Source of the DNA: Bacteroidales bacterium
GTDB taxonomy: Bacteria; Bacteroidota; Bacteroidia; Bacteroidales; P3
Assembly: GCA_017561155.1 (NCBI GenBank)
Contig: JAFZDP010000007.1
Location: 1 to 51,814, forward strand
DNA length: 51,814 nucleotides
Direction: 5' to 3'
This document shows positions 24,261-32,980 of the stretch, piece by piece. The notes beneath the pieces are model-generated. The model saw only the letters and a program-made list of their open reading frames with translations, ran no database searches and had not been told where the DNA came from. A program made the position numbers and the translations under genes. Position 1 is the first letter of the stretch; every line of letters starts with the position of its first letter.

Positions 24261-25667
24261 TTATAATTCTATACTATCTAGTCTGCTTGGAATTTCAACA
24301 TCGGCGAAACCTCTATCTTTAAGTGTATTCTTAAAGTTTTCTTGTGTTTCTTCTTCGCCATGTACAAGGAATATTTTCTTCAGCTTCTTTTTGTTTTGGC
24401 AGGAAATATATTGTATCATTTCTTCATAATCGCCATGAGCCGAATAAGCATCTATCCTACGCAAGTCGGCACGTACTGTAATAGGACGTCCAAATATCGA
24501 AACCTTTTTGTCGCCACGCATAATCTTTGCACCCAATGTAGTAGGAGCACAATATCCCACACAAAGTACTGTAGTTTTAGGGTTATCTATACTATTGGCC
24601 AAATGATGCTTTACACGTCCTGCTTCCATCATTCCCGATGCCGAAATTATAATACATGTTTTGTTGCGTTCGTTAAGAGCTTTCGATGCTTCTATCGATT
24701 GTACATATTGCAACTTATCGAATCCAAATGGATCGGGGTCGGTTTTCATTACTTCTACAATCTCGTCGTTGAAGCATTCCGAATGCAGACGCATTATATT
24801 TGTTGCCGACACGCTTAGCGGACTATCTACAAACACATCAATATCCGGCAACAGCTTTTTGTTTTTCAAATTATTGAATGCATATATTATTTCTTGTGCA
24901 CGACCTATTGCAAACGAAGGGATAATAAGTTTTCCTTTCTTCTTTGTACAAGTATCAAGTGTAGCCATCAAAAGGTCTTGCTCGGCATTGCCAAAAGTAG
25001 AGTGAGTGCGATCGCCGTATGTCGACTCCATTATCAAATAATCCACTTGTGGAAATGGTTCGGGGTCTTTAAGTATAAGCGACGAATAACGGCCTATATC
25101 GCCGGTAAAACATAGCTTTATATTTCTTCTGCCTTCTTTTACTTGCATATATATAGCGGCACTGCCAAGAATATGGCCTGCATCGAAAAACTCTATAGTC
25201 ACTTGCCCCTCTATATTAAAAGGTTTATGATAAGGCACACTTATAAAGCATTGCATACATTCTTGAGCATCGGCCAAATCGAAAATAGGTTCCACCGGCT
25301 TGACGGTAGGATCGGCAGCACGACGCTTTTTGTTGAATGTGCGAGTATCCGATTCTTGTATACGACCGGCATCGGCAAGCATTATGGCACAAAGGTCGCG
25401 AGTAGCAGGGGTACAAAGCACTGTACCTCTAAATCCTCTCTTGTAAATGTATGGTATAAGACCCGAATGGTCGATATGAGCGTGGGACAGAATAACATAA
25501 TCTATTTCCGAAGGTTCAAAGCCTAAGTCACGATTCATTTCGTCGGTTTCCAAACCCTTGCCTTGATACATTCCACAATCCAACAATATCTTTAGTCCTT
25601 GTTTGGTTGTTATTAAGTGTTTACTGCCTGTAACTTCTTTGGCAGCTCCCAAAAACTGTATATTCAT
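24261..25667 (-). CDS. Beta-CASP metallo-beta-lactamase-fold RNase
   Basis: This 468-aa protein belongs to the beta-CASP branch of metallo-beta-lactamase hydrolases, which are RNA endo- or exonucleases (YSH1/CPSF73-like). The zinc motif SHAHIDH is at 61-67. DAGHILGSA and the CFTGDIG segment add further ligands. The beta-CASP insert includes IPSFAIGRAQE and ISASGMMEAGRVKHHL. The RNA-specificity region near the C-terminus contains DAYSAHGDYEE. The C-terminal tail carries the segment through VHGEEETQENF. It probably processes or degrades RNA in the cytoplasm. Confidence 0.88.
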   Translation of the reverse strand: MNIQFLGAAKEVTGSKHLITTKQGLKILLDCGMYQGKGLETDEMNRDLGFEPSEIDYVILSHAHIDHSGLIPYIYKRGFRGTVLCTPATRDLCAIMLADAGRIQESDTRTFNKKRRAADPTVKPVEPIFDLADAQECMQCFISVPYHKPFNIEGQVTIEFFDAGHILGSAAIYMQVKEGRRNIKLCFTGDIGRYSSLILKDPEPFPQVDYLIMESTYGDRTHSTFGNAEQDLLMATLDTCTKKKGKLIIPSFAIGRAQEIIYAFNNLKNKKLLPDIDVFVDSPLSVSATNIMRLHSECFNDEIVEVMKTDPDPFGFDKLQYVQSIEASKALNERNKTCIIISASGMMEAGRVKHHLANSIDNPKTTVLCVGYCAPTTLGAKIMRGDKKVSIFGRPITVRADLRRIDAYSAHGDYEEMIQYISCQNKKKLKKIFLVHGEEETQENFKNTLKDRGFADVEIPSRLDSIEL

Positions 25668-26013
25668 AATGTATTTGTGTTACAGATAAAATTCGTTTTG
25701 TACCATTACCTAACGCAGTTTGAACACAAATATTATTGCATCGAAGAAAAAAGCCAATTATATAGCAATATTCACCCCGGCTTTTCTCGCAAAAATTACA
25801 TCACGATGCAGGCACCCACTACATCGTGATGCAGAGGAAATTTCATCGCGAGGAAATTTTCACTACATCGCGATGGAAAAACCGCATCGTCGCCACGCAC
25901 TTAAAAGCCGACAACAATGCAGAAAAAACTATATTTCTTGGTTGTTTAAATTCATACATACAACAAAATACAATATATGCCGTTTTATAAAAACATTGTA
26001 AAAATTACACATT
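25668..26013. other. Intergenic region with CATCRCGATG palindromes
   Basis: No gene is seen. The stretch at 25779-25890 carries clustered palindromic words that also occur at 40530-40612 and, more loosely, at 9640-9740. Confidence 0.5.
25799..25876. repeat. CATCRCGATG palindrome cluster, copy A
   Basis: CATCACGATG (25799-25808) and its exact reverse complement CATCGTGATG (25822-25831) form a hairpin around an AGGCACCC spacer. CATCGCGAGG and the self-palindrome CATCGCGATG follow. The spacer AGGCACCC also occurs in the 40.6 kb cluster. Confidence 0.6.
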
Positions 26014-28650
26014 ATGAATATAAGCAAATTCCTTATCCGTGCCAGTTATCCCAATTATTTTATGGTGAAACTATATGCCGACTGCGGACGTGACATCTTT
26101 GAAAAACAAAACGAACGCGAAGGCAATAAACCCGGTACCGTTATTTATAGCCTCGACGGAGACGACACTAAGTATGAGATTGCTCCACGATGGTACGACA
26201 TATTTTATCTTTTAAAGAACACCCACGAAAAAAGCAAACATTTCCTTTCGTTACTTATTCGCGAAGAAAAAGGCGACAGCAGCGTGAAAGAAGAACTTGA
26301 ACAGCTGCGAAACAAAATGTACGACGAATGCAAAAAATATGTAGCCGAACACCCTTTGCAAAACGACATAGAGATAGTAACACCTACTGCCGAACAGGAA
26401 TTTACCGTTTTCGACATAAGCTACAAAGGACGTATGCTTCTCGAACTGACTCAGCAATGCTACTCTGTTCCCGATTTCTGCATACTCAGTTCCAAAAGTT
26501 TCCACAATCCATATTGGAACTCCCTTATCGAAACGGCTATCGAAAATCTCGAGATTATGACTTTCAGCAAATTGGGGTCGGAAGAAAATCCTTTGGTTTT
26601 TGCTATTCGCACGGCTATGCCTCAGTATATTCCGGGTCTTATGCCCACATTGCTCAACGTGGGCGTAACACAAAGCGCCTACATAGGGCTGCTTAAAAAA
26701 TATCCCGAAAGCATGGCAAACCGCATCTATCTAAGCACATTGCAAAACATATTCGACATGCTTTCGCTAAAAGATGTACACCAAAGCGACAACAATACTT
26801 TGCCCGTACACTTGCAACGCGAGAAAATAGACCTTATGGAAAAAGAAATTTTCCAAACCGAAAACGGTGCAAGACTACTTACCGACGCAATGTATCAGGT
26901 AAAGACTTTTATGAACTATGTTCGCGACTTCTATGTAGAAAATCAAGACTCGATACTTACATTTATGCAGGGCAAGCATGCCTATCCATCGTTTATATTG
27001 CACAAAATGGTGTGGACTGTGGGCAACGACGATTCCTATCCCGGCGTAATGCACAGCCGCCACAGCCGTACAGGACTTGGTACTCAGATAGAAAGTTATA
27101 AAAATATATTTGGCGAAGAGATAATGACCGGCTACATCTCGTCGGAAGATACCGAATACTTCGACCGCAGCGAGATTAAAACCAAATTCCCTGCCATCTA
27201 CCACTTCGACCCACTGCTTACCAAGTTGGAAAGCCGTTTCAAATCGCCGGTAACTATCGAGTTTGCGGTAGAAACAGTGCCGGGACATGCCAGCCTTTTT
27301 GCTGTGTTACAACTAAATATGTCGGAGCTTACAGGACGTTCGGCTCTGCTTTCGAGCATTGCATTGTACGAAAAGGGAATTATTGCCAAAGAAGACGTTG
27401 TGAAACTTATTCGTCCATACCACTTGCGACAAATAATATCCGACAGTATCGACGAGAAATCGTTGTCCAAACTAACATTCTTTGGCAAAGGACTTAACGT
27501 ATTGCCACGTACCGCCATATCGGCAGTGATATGCTTTAGTGCCGCCAAAGCCAGCGAAATGAAAAAACAAGGACATTCGGTGTGCTTGTGTCAAGAACGT
27601 TTTGTGCCCGAAGACACCATCACGCTGAACGAAGTAGACGCTATATTAAGTATGACACCTGCCGCTATACACGTAGTTACGGCTTGTCGTGGATATGGAA
27701 TACCAGCGTTTCTAAACTTGCAATCGTACGGCATACGAATGGAAGGCAATAAGCTGATAAACTCCGAAGGCATAGAAATACACGAGTACGACAAAGTGAC
27801 CCTATCCAGCAAACACAAAACCATATATAAAGGCGAAGCCGATTTCCGCCCTGCTAAGTTTATGAAATACCTAAACGGGGAAAAGATGGAATTGGAGCCA
27901 AAGGAAAAACCCGTATTCGAAAACCTAAAATCTGCTTATACCAAATATCAAGAGATAATCAACTCGACACAAACCAACTATATAGCCGACATCGACACAT
28001 TGGCACGCATTATACGCTGCGACTTGAAAGAAAATCCCGAAAAAGCCAAAGAGGTAGTAAACTCGTGGTACGACGATAATGCCAACCGCTACATCGAGCA
28101 AGTGCTTGAAAGCAAAATGGGTTCGCATCAAGACCAATCCCGCGTGTTCGACCTGTTGGATATGGAAAAGAAGATTGATTTCTTCAAGCAAGTGATAAAC
28201 AACTGCATAAAGCAAAATCTTTCGGGGCTGAGAGCTGGCTCGTTTATGTTGGGCAGATTTGTGGCCAAGCCACTGCCTTGCCGTTTCTGGAAAGACTTCA
28301 CTCCAACCGAAATAGCATATATGCTTAACGAATATATTCTATACGAAAAATATTTGCAGGTGCTTGAAGAAGTAGGCGAAACCAAGCTTACACGTGCCCA
28401 CTCCAAAATAGTGTCGGAAGGAATGCACAACTTTAATGTCAATACATTCAATCTATATAACTTTGCCACACTTATGCACATAGGAGCCGATTGGGACGCC
28501 ATAAAAACAGAATGCCGAAAGTTCGACAGCGTTCAAGAAAACACCCTGCTGCTTATGCAAAAGCTATCCGCTCCGGTAGAAGAAGTATTCGACCTTTCCG
28601 AGCCTTGGAACCGCGAACGATACGAACGAATGATAAACGAGAATAAATAA
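26014..28650 (+). CDS. Divergent PPDK-like protein without PEP-binding barrel
   Basis: This 878-aa protein aligns by eye with the N-terminal two thirds of pyruvate phosphate dikinase. ELTQQCYSVPDFCI (144-157) parallels the PPDK segment before PPGFTI. ENPLVFAIRTAMPQYIPGLM (191-210) parallels NPLLVSVRSGA-SMPGMM. SRHSRTG and FGEEIMTG parallel TRNPSTG and GEDVVAG. VTIEFAVE (413-420) parallels QDIEFTIE. The phosphohistidine domain is kept: AIHVVTACRGYG matches the TSHAAVVARGMG signature, with H553 at the catalytic position. The LQTR motif is altered to LQLN. From about 620 on there is no recognisable PEP-utilising TIM barrel; an alpha-helical region of about 250 aa takes its place. A phosphotransfer or regulatory role is plausible but unproven. 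The gene stands alone. Confidence 0.7.
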   Translation: MNISKFLIRASYPNYFMVKLYADCGRDIFEKQNEREGNKPGTVIYSLDGDDTKYEIAPRWYDIFYLLKNTHEKSKHFLSLLIREEKGDSSVKEELEQLRNKMYDECKKYVAEHPLQNDIEIVTPTAEQEFTVFDISYKGRMLLELTQQCYSVPDFCILSSKSFHNPYWNSLIETAIENLEIMTFSKLGSEENPLVFAIRTAMPQYIPGLMPTLLNVGVTQSAYIGLLKKYPESMANRIYLSTLQNIFDMLSLKDVHQSDNNTLPVHLQREKIDLMEKEIFQTENGARLLTDAMYQVKTFMNYVRDFYVENQDSILTFMQGKHAYPSFILHKMVWTVGNDDSYPGVMHSRHSRTGLGTQIESYKNIFGEEIMTGYISSEDTEYFDRSEIKTKFPAIYHFDPLLTKLESRFKSPVTIEFAVETVPGHASLFAVLQLNMSELTGRSALLSSIALYEKGIIAKEDVVKLIRPYHLRQIISDSIDEKSLSKLTFFGKGLNVLPRTAISAVICFSAAKASEMKKQGHSVCLCQERFVPEDTITLNEVDAILSMTPAAIHVVTACRGYGIPAFLNLQSYGIRMEGNKLINSEGIEIHEYDKVTLSSKHKTIYKGEADFRPAKFMKYLNGEKMELEPKEKPVFENLKSAYTKYQEIINSTQTNYIADIDTLARIIRCDLKENPEKAKEVVNSWYDDNANRYIEQVLESKMGSHQDQSRVFDLLDMEKKIDFFKQVINNCIKQNLSGLRAGSFMLGRFVAKPLPCRFWKDFTPTEIAYMLNEYILYEKYLQVLEEVGETKLTRAHSKIVSEGMHNFNVNTFNLYNFATLMHIGADWDAIKTECRKFDSVQENTLLLMQKLSAPVEEVFDLSEPWNRERYERMINENK

Positions 28651-28664
28651 CACTCACTTTAACC

Positions 28665-28705
28665 AAAACAGGAACAAGACCACAAATTAAGTCTGTTCCT
28701 GTTTT
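28665..28705. terminator. Terminator after the PPDK-like gene
   Basis: Arms AAAACAGGAACA and TGTTCCTGTTTT, with further complementarity inside the loop (AAGAC/GTCT), lie between converging genes. Confidence 0.8.
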
Positions 28706-28744
28706 TGTTTTATATAGTTTTGAAAGTGTATAATTACCAATTTA

Positions 28745-29569
28745 TCAATTCATATCCCACGATATGCAATTTAAAGCGCCTCCTCTACGTACTGCTTCTA
28801 ATGCCGGTATCCCAATTACTTTGGAGTTTGGCAATATATTAGAAATTTGTTGCAAAGCTTGTTTATCTTCCGGTATTCCAAGCTGAGGTACAAACAATAC
28901 GTTTCCAATTGTCAGAAAGTTAATATAAGCCCAACTGCGTTGATGCTTACGCTTTACATTATACGAAAGAGCTATTACTTCAAAATGCTGATCTAATATT
29001 CGCTTGAATTGATTGTAATACTCTGCATCATAATCGTAATAGTTTGTTATGAAAATACGATTGTCGTCAATATAATGTATAACCCCATCGCTGTGTCCGA
29101 GTATTTCTTCTCTATCCCACGGAATAAAAAGTATATCTCGTTGAAATGCTTCTTCAAGAAGGTTTCTAATATGATTACGAGACTTATCTTTATTTTCATA
29201 ATACACTTTCTCTGTCATCACTACTTTGTTTCCGCATATTACCACATTGCCGCCATCTAACACTAAGTCCAATTCTACAACTTGTCCATTCAATATATTT
29301 TCAATAGATTCTATAGCTTTTACATCCGTAATAGTACGTCTGTAATAAGGTGTTTGCAAATAATCAGGTTGGTATTTGTATAGTACAAAACGATTGCTAT
29401 CAGTTTGAATTGGCATATAATCTCGACACCATATATCTTTTGTATTCTTCAATAATCCATAGGATATATTTTCTTTTCCTAATTCATCAACTAGGTTTTT
29501 ATATAGTATCGGACATTTTTTTGGCAATAAGTCTGAAAAGAAAACTGCTCTAGAAATACTATCAGTCAT
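28745..29569 (-). CDS. Agmatine/peptidyl-arginine deiminase family protein
   Basis: This 274-aa protein shows the guanidino-group-modifying core of the PAD_porph family: WCRDYMP (47-53, with Asp50), LDGGN (104-108), GHSDG (158-162, with catalytic His) and GGALNCIS (263-270, with nucleophile C268). Relatives hydrolyse agmatine to N-carbamoylputrescine or citrullinate peptide arginine. It is about 80 residues shorter than typical agmatine deiminases, mainly at the N-terminus, and has no signal peptide, so it should be cytosolic. It follows the upstream 225-aa gene by 24 nt and shares its promoter. The substrate is uncertain. Confidence 0.8.
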   Translation of the reverse strand: MTDSISRAVFFSDLLPKKCPILYKNLVDELGKENISYGLLKNTKDIWCRDYMPIQTDSNRFVLYKYQPDYLQTPYYRRTITDVKAIESIENILNGQVVELDLVLDGGNVVICGNKVVMTEKVYYENKDKSRNHIRNLLEEAFQRDILFIPWDREEILGHSDGVIHYIDDNRIFITNYYDYDAEYYNQFKRILDQHFEVIALSYNVKRKHQRSWAYINFLTIGNVLFVPQLGIPEDKQALQQISNILPNSKVIGIPALEAVRRGGALNCISWDMN

Positions 29570-29593
29570 ATCTAAGTTATAATACTCCTTTTA

Positions 29594-30271
29594 TTATTCA
29601 GGCAAAATAAAACGACTAACATTATAAGACCTCGACTTTTCCCCTTCTTCGCGTTCTAAAGTACCCTCTTTTTTATAAAAGCCTTTTACCATCGATGTTT
29701 TCCATTTATTTTTTGGAATCGAATTATCGTAGAAACAAAGTCTGTATTTGGAGTTTTTTTCTTCTTCTGTTTGCTCTTTACCTAAAGTTCTATATGTTGA
29801 TGCAATTCGTGAGATATGATTATCCGATTCTTTGACACATAAATATGGCAACATTTTAGATTCTTTACATGCATTTAATATCTTATCCTTACAAGTCAAA
29901 GGCCCTGCTATAATTACACCTTCTTCCGTTCGAATAGCTCTAATCAATATACCACCATATTTACCATAATCTTCACTATACCAACTATCGAAGCAAATAT
30001 CTATACCACTAAGATGATAGAACAAATCGCCTGCTTTATATCCATTCCTTGGATAAGTGACATCATTCCAATCTCCATTCCATTTCCTACTTTCGAAATA
30101 ATAAAACTCCACTTCGGCTAAATACAATTCTTCATTGCCACACTTGATGCAATAATTATTAAATAATTCATCTGCAATGTTGCAAAACTTTTCATTTACT
30201 TCTTTGACAGTTGAATTATTTTCATTCAATCCTTGCAATGGGTCTGACAATAATTCAATAATATTCTTCAT
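29594..30271 (-). CDS. Conserved-looking cytosolic protein, function unknown
   Basis: This 225-aa protein has no signal peptide. The core AEVEFYYFESRKWNGDW, then FYHLSGIDICFDSW, then YGGILIRAI and IAGPLTCKD, is the kind of ordered motif set seen in enzymes. Its order loosely recalls the 3-methyladenine DNA glycosylase (AAG) layout, with an acidic beta segment, then an H-x-x-G turn, then an LLRA-like strand. I cannot confirm that relation. It is the first gene of a two-gene operon with the deiminase-family gene and has a full consensus promoter. Confidence 0.6.
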   Translation of the reverse strand: MKNIIELLSDPLQGLNENNSTVKEVNEKFCNIADELFNNYCIKCGNEELYLAEVEFYYFESRKWNGDWNDVTYPRNGYKAGDLFYHLSGIDICFDSWYSEDYGKYGGILIRAIRTEEGVIIAGPLTCKDKILNACKESKMLPYLCVKESDNHISRIASTYRTLGKEQTEEEKNSKYRLCFYDNSIPKNKWKTSMVKGFYKKEGTLEREEGEKSRSYNVSRFILPE

Positions 30272-30325
30272 AACAGTTTATTTATTAATTTATTAACTAT
30301 AGAAAAACTTTATCATGTTTTTCCG

Positions 30326-30357
30326 CAAAGGTATATAATTTCTTTCAATTACACAAA
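30326..30357 (-). promoter_or_regulatory. Promoter of the 30.2 kb operon
   Basis: TTTG (30357-30354), a 20-nt spacer and TACCTTTG (30333-30326) match the consensus fully, about 55 nt before the first start codon. Confidence 0.75.
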
Positions 30358-30423
30358 CATTAGCAGTAATATCTTTATTAGGTATCGGAAATTAGAAAAG
30401 TTCCGTTTCTATTCATTGCCGAG

Positions 30424-30804
30424 CTATTTTTCTATCTTATATTTTACTTCTTTAAGAGCCTTTTTGATGTCCTTTGATGGTTTGTAGATTATTTTTGTTT
30501 TTTCAATCAATTTTTTATTCAATTCTTCCTCGGTATCTACCGCATCGGCTTTGACCGATAGCTCTATGCTGCCCAATGGTCCCAACTCGGTACCTCGACC
30601 TATTTCTATGTTTTCTATAATTACCTGCATAACTTCGGCTAATGCGAACTTTACTTCATAATCTGTAAGTGTGGTGCGTTCGGCTATCAATGCACACATC
30701 TTGTCGAAATCAAGCCGAGATTTTGGATCTATCCTCAACGAATACTTATCTTTATCTTCTCCGTTGATATGCATTCTCTTTTTATAAGCAATTAAATCTA
30801 TCAT
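30424..30804 (-). CDS. HU-like DNA-binding protein
   Basis: This 126-aa basic protein resembles the Bacteroidetes HU-related family: an N-terminal helix pair (LDFDKMCALIAERTTLTDYEVKFALAEVMQVIIENI) that dimerises, then a short beta segment GRGTELGPLGSIELSVKA like the HU saddle, and a Lys-rich C-terminal tail. Unlike classical HU (about 90 aa), it has extra N-terminal residues and lacks the standard RNP arm. It probably bends or coats DNA. The region upstream holds an array of phased palindromes, so autoregulation or a dedicated binding array is possible. Confidence 0.75.
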   Translation of the reverse strand: MIDLIAYKKRMHINGEDKDKYSLRIDPKSRLDFDKMCALIAERTTLTDYEVKFALAEVMQVIIENIEIGRGTELGPLGSIELSVKADAVDTEEELNKKLIEKTKIIYKPSKDIKKALKEVKYKIEK

Positions 30805-30894
30805 ATTCTATATTCTTTATGTTGATTTCAAAATTCCTTGATGTAAAATAAAAATTCCTTACGATAAAAATATTTATTCTTATTCTTTTACTAT

Positions 30895-30977
30895 AAAACA
30901 TCTGATCTTTCAACCAAAAAGATCCGATCTTTTACCCCAAAACATCGGATGTTTTACCCCAAAAGATCCGATGTTTT
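30895..30977. repeat. Four phased 17-bp near-palindromes, 22-bp period
   Basis: Four units built on AAAA(C/G)ATCCGAT(C/G)TTTT are centred at about 30903, 30925, 30947 and 30969, exactly 22 bp apart. An ACCCC or AACC spacer separates them. Units 2 and 3 are perfect or near-perfect palindromes with GATC/GATC-like and CATC/GATG cores. They lie 91-173 bp upstream of the HU-like gene. Confidence 0.8.
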
Positions 30978-30999
30978 GCATGTTCTCCTTCAGACTTTT

Positions 31000-31053
31000 C
31001 AAATTTACCTCAAGCTTTATCAAATTTACCTCCTATATTTTTCAGCTTTACCT
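31000..31053. repeat. Three direct repeats with CAAATTTACCTC core
   Basis: CAAATTTACCTC occurs at 31000-31011 and 31021-31032, with a degenerate CAGCTTTACCT at 31043-31053. The spacing is 21-22 bp, continuing the helical phasing of the neighbouring palindrome array. Confidence 0.7.
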
Positions 31054-31136
31054 AAACATATATATTTATTTCGTAAAAATATTTACTGACAAGGGTTATT
31101 TTCATGTAATAAATGTTGTGTTAGTGAGTATAAAAA

Positions 31137-31168
31137 AAGTGGCATTCCTCAGAAAAAGAATGCCACTT
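31137..31168 (-). terminator. Terminator of the aminotransferase gene
   Basis: Perfect 11-bp arms AAGTGGCATTC and GAATGCCACTT with a T-run on the minus strand. Confidence 0.8.
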
Positions 31169-31182
31169 GATATTTGATTTAA

Positions 31183-32382
31183 TTATTTTGTTCTTCCCGG
31201 ATAAACTTTCAAAGCTTCTTCCAAACACTTGATAGCGGCACGCAAAGCGTCGGTATTCAAGCAGTAAGTAGCGCGTACTTGGTGACGGCCTTTTTCAGGA
31301 TCAGCGTAGAAACCTGTAGCAGGAGCAAACATAACTGTTTCGCCATTGTAGCTGAATTCTTCAAGCAACCATTGGCAGAAGCGGTCAGAATCGTCGATAG
31401 GCAATTCTACGATAGCGTAGAAAGCACCTTTTGGATTAGGACAGAAGCATCCTTCTATTTTGTTGATGCCTTCTACCAATACATCGCGACGAGTAACGTA
31501 TTCTTTGATAACAGCGTCGAAATATTCTTGAGGAGTGTCGATAGCTGCTTCAGAGAATATTTGTCCGAAAGTAGGAGGGCTCAAACGAGCTTGTGCCATG
31601 CGCATAGCAGCACCAAATACTTCTTTGTTCTTAGTTATCAAGCAACCGATACGGGCACCGCATGCCGAATAACGTTTAGATACAGAGTCTAACAGTATAG
31701 TGTTTTGTTCTATGCCGTCAAGTTGCATTACAGAGAAGTGTTCGTGTCCGTCGTAGCAGAATTCACGATATACTTCGTCGGCAAATAAGAACAAGTCGTG
31801 TTTCTTAACTATTTCAGCTACTTTTTGCAACTCTTCTTTCGAGTAAAGATAACCTGTAGGGTTGTTAGGGTTACAAATCATTATAGCTCTGGTTTTAGGA
31901 GTAATGGCTTTTTCAAACTCTTCGATAGGTGGCAAAGCAAAACCGTCTTTTATGCTAGAAGGGATAGTTTTGATAACAGCGTTGCAAATGTTAGCAAAAG
32001 TGTTGTAGTTTGTGTAGTATGGTTCCGGGATAAGGATTTCTTCGCCGGGGTTCAAACATACTGTGAAAGCAAATTGCAAAGCTTCCGAACCACCGCAAGT
32101 GATGATTATTTCGTCGGCAGTTACGTTGATATTGTTTTTAGCATAGTAACCGGCCAATTTTTGACGATACGACATAATACCGGCCGAGTGGCTATATTCC
32201 AATACGTTTACCGGTGTTTTGCTTAATGTTTCCAAAGCTCCTTTTGGAGTTTCGATATCGGGTTGACCAATATTTAAGTGGTATATTTTCACTCCTTTAG
32301 CCTTTGCAGCATCTGCATAAGGTACAAGTTTGCGAATAGCCGATGCAGGCAATTCAGCACCTTTTTTTGATATTTGTGGCAT
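31183..32382 (-). CDS. PLP-dependent aminotransferase (aspartate aminotransferase-like)
   Basis: This 399-aa fold-type I class I/II aminotransferase has NIGQPDIETP (37-46), CGGSEALQFAF (96-106), NPNNPTGYLYSKEE (171-184), ADEVYREFCYD (201-211) and the PLP lysine in DSVSKRYSACGARIG (K236). A C-terminal Arg that binds the substrate carboxylate follows in the VRATYCLN segment. It transfers amino groups between an amino acid and 2-oxoglutarate. Bacteroidetes enzymes of this group are usually annotated as aspartate aminotransferase, but aromatic or branched substrates cannot be excluded. It is monocistronic. Confidence 0.88.
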   Translation of the reverse strand: MPQISKKGAELPASAIRKLVPYADAAKAKGVKIYHLNIGQPDIETPKGALETLSKTPVNVLEYSHSAGIMSYRQKLAGYYAKNNINVTADEIIITCGGSEALQFAFTVCLNPGEEILIPEPYYTNYNTFANICNAVIKTIPSSIKDGFALPPIEEFEKAITPKTRAIMICNPNNPTGYLYSKEELQKVAEIVKKHDLFLFADEVYREFCYDGHEHFSVMQLDGIEQNTILLDSVSKRYSACGARIGCLITKNKEVFGAAMRMAQARLSPPTFGQIFSEAAIDTPQEYFDAVIKEYVTRRDVLVEGINKIEGCFCPNPKGAFYAIVELPIDDSDRFCQWLLEEFSYNGETVMFAPATGFYADPEKGRHQVRATYCLNTDALRAAIKCLEEALKVYPGRTK

Positions 32383-32414
32383 TATACTTTATGTTTTTGT
32401 GTGTTATTAAAAAC

Positions 32415-32443
32415 ATTATCTCCGCATATACTACGGAGATAAT
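32415..32443 (-). terminator. Terminator of the DUF1573 gene
   Basis: Perfect 10-bp arms ATTATCTCCG and CGGAGATAAT separate the DUF1573 gene from the aminotransferase gene. Confidence 0.65.
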
Positions 32444-32489
32444 TGAATTACTTACTATAAATTATTTTCTTTAAGCTATCACCAAGAAA

Positions 32490-32915
32490 TTAGTTGTTTG
32501 TAGGTGTGCTTTCAGGTTTAAGCACTGTTCCTTTGATACGCAATACTACACGAGGTTCGTTTACTGCATTCGATGGAACTGTAACTGTTTTGTTGAACCC
32601 ACCAATGTTGTTGGTATTGTATCTTACGTTTATAGTTCCGGTTTGTCCCGGCATGATAGGTTCTTTAGTATAAGTAGGTGTAGTACAACCACACGATGCT
32701 TTTACTGCGCCCAACATAAGAGGTTCGTTACCTACATTTTTAAATTCGAAAACACAGTTACCATCGGCACCTTTTTGAATTTTACCATAATCGTGTTCTT
32801 TTTTTGTAAACTCAATTTTTGGACCCGATGTAGGTTCTTCTTGTTTAGTGTCTTGAGCTTTTACTGCTCCAATCATAAAGATAGCCATAAGGCCCATCAA
32901 AAATACTTTTTTCAT
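32490..32915 (-). CDS. DUF1573 domain protein, exported
   Basis: This 141-aa protein has a signal peptide (MKKVFLMGLMAIFMIGAVKAQ). A DUF1573 immunoglobulin-like domain at about 33-130 has the hallmark EHDYGKIQKG, FEFKNVGNEPL and SCGCTTPTYT motifs with paired Cys. DUF1573 proteins are common periplasmic or surface proteins in Bacteroidetes, without a proven role. A TAATTTTG promoter element lies 58 nt upstream, and a terminator isolates it from the aminotransferase gene. Confidence 0.88.
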   Translation of the reverse strand: MKKVFLMGLMAIFMIGAVKAQDTKQEEPTSGPKIEFTKKEHDYGKIQKGADGNCVFEFKNVGNEPLMLGAVKASCGCTTPTYTKEPIMPGQTGTINVRYNTNNIGGFNKTVTVPSNAVNEPRVVLRIKGTVLKPESTPTNN

Positions 32916-32972
32916 GACTAAATATTTTTATCGTTAATATAATCTGTTGTTTTATTTGTCGCTAAATAACTG

Positions 32973-32980
32973 CAAAATTA
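32973..32980 (-). promoter_or_regulatory. DUF1573 gene -7 element
   Basis: TAATTTTG on the minus strand fits TAnnTTTG. A TTTG lies immediately upstream but not at the normal spacing. Confidence 0.4.

Noticed and set aside
25799-25890. CRISPR array
   Set aside because: The repeated words are 10 bp palindromes with uneven spacing and no unique spacers of constant length; no cas genes are present.
30895-31053. CRISPR array or coding repeat
   Set aside because: A 22-bp period with 17-bp palindromes leaves only about 5 bp between units, too short for spacers, and stops interrupt the translated frames.
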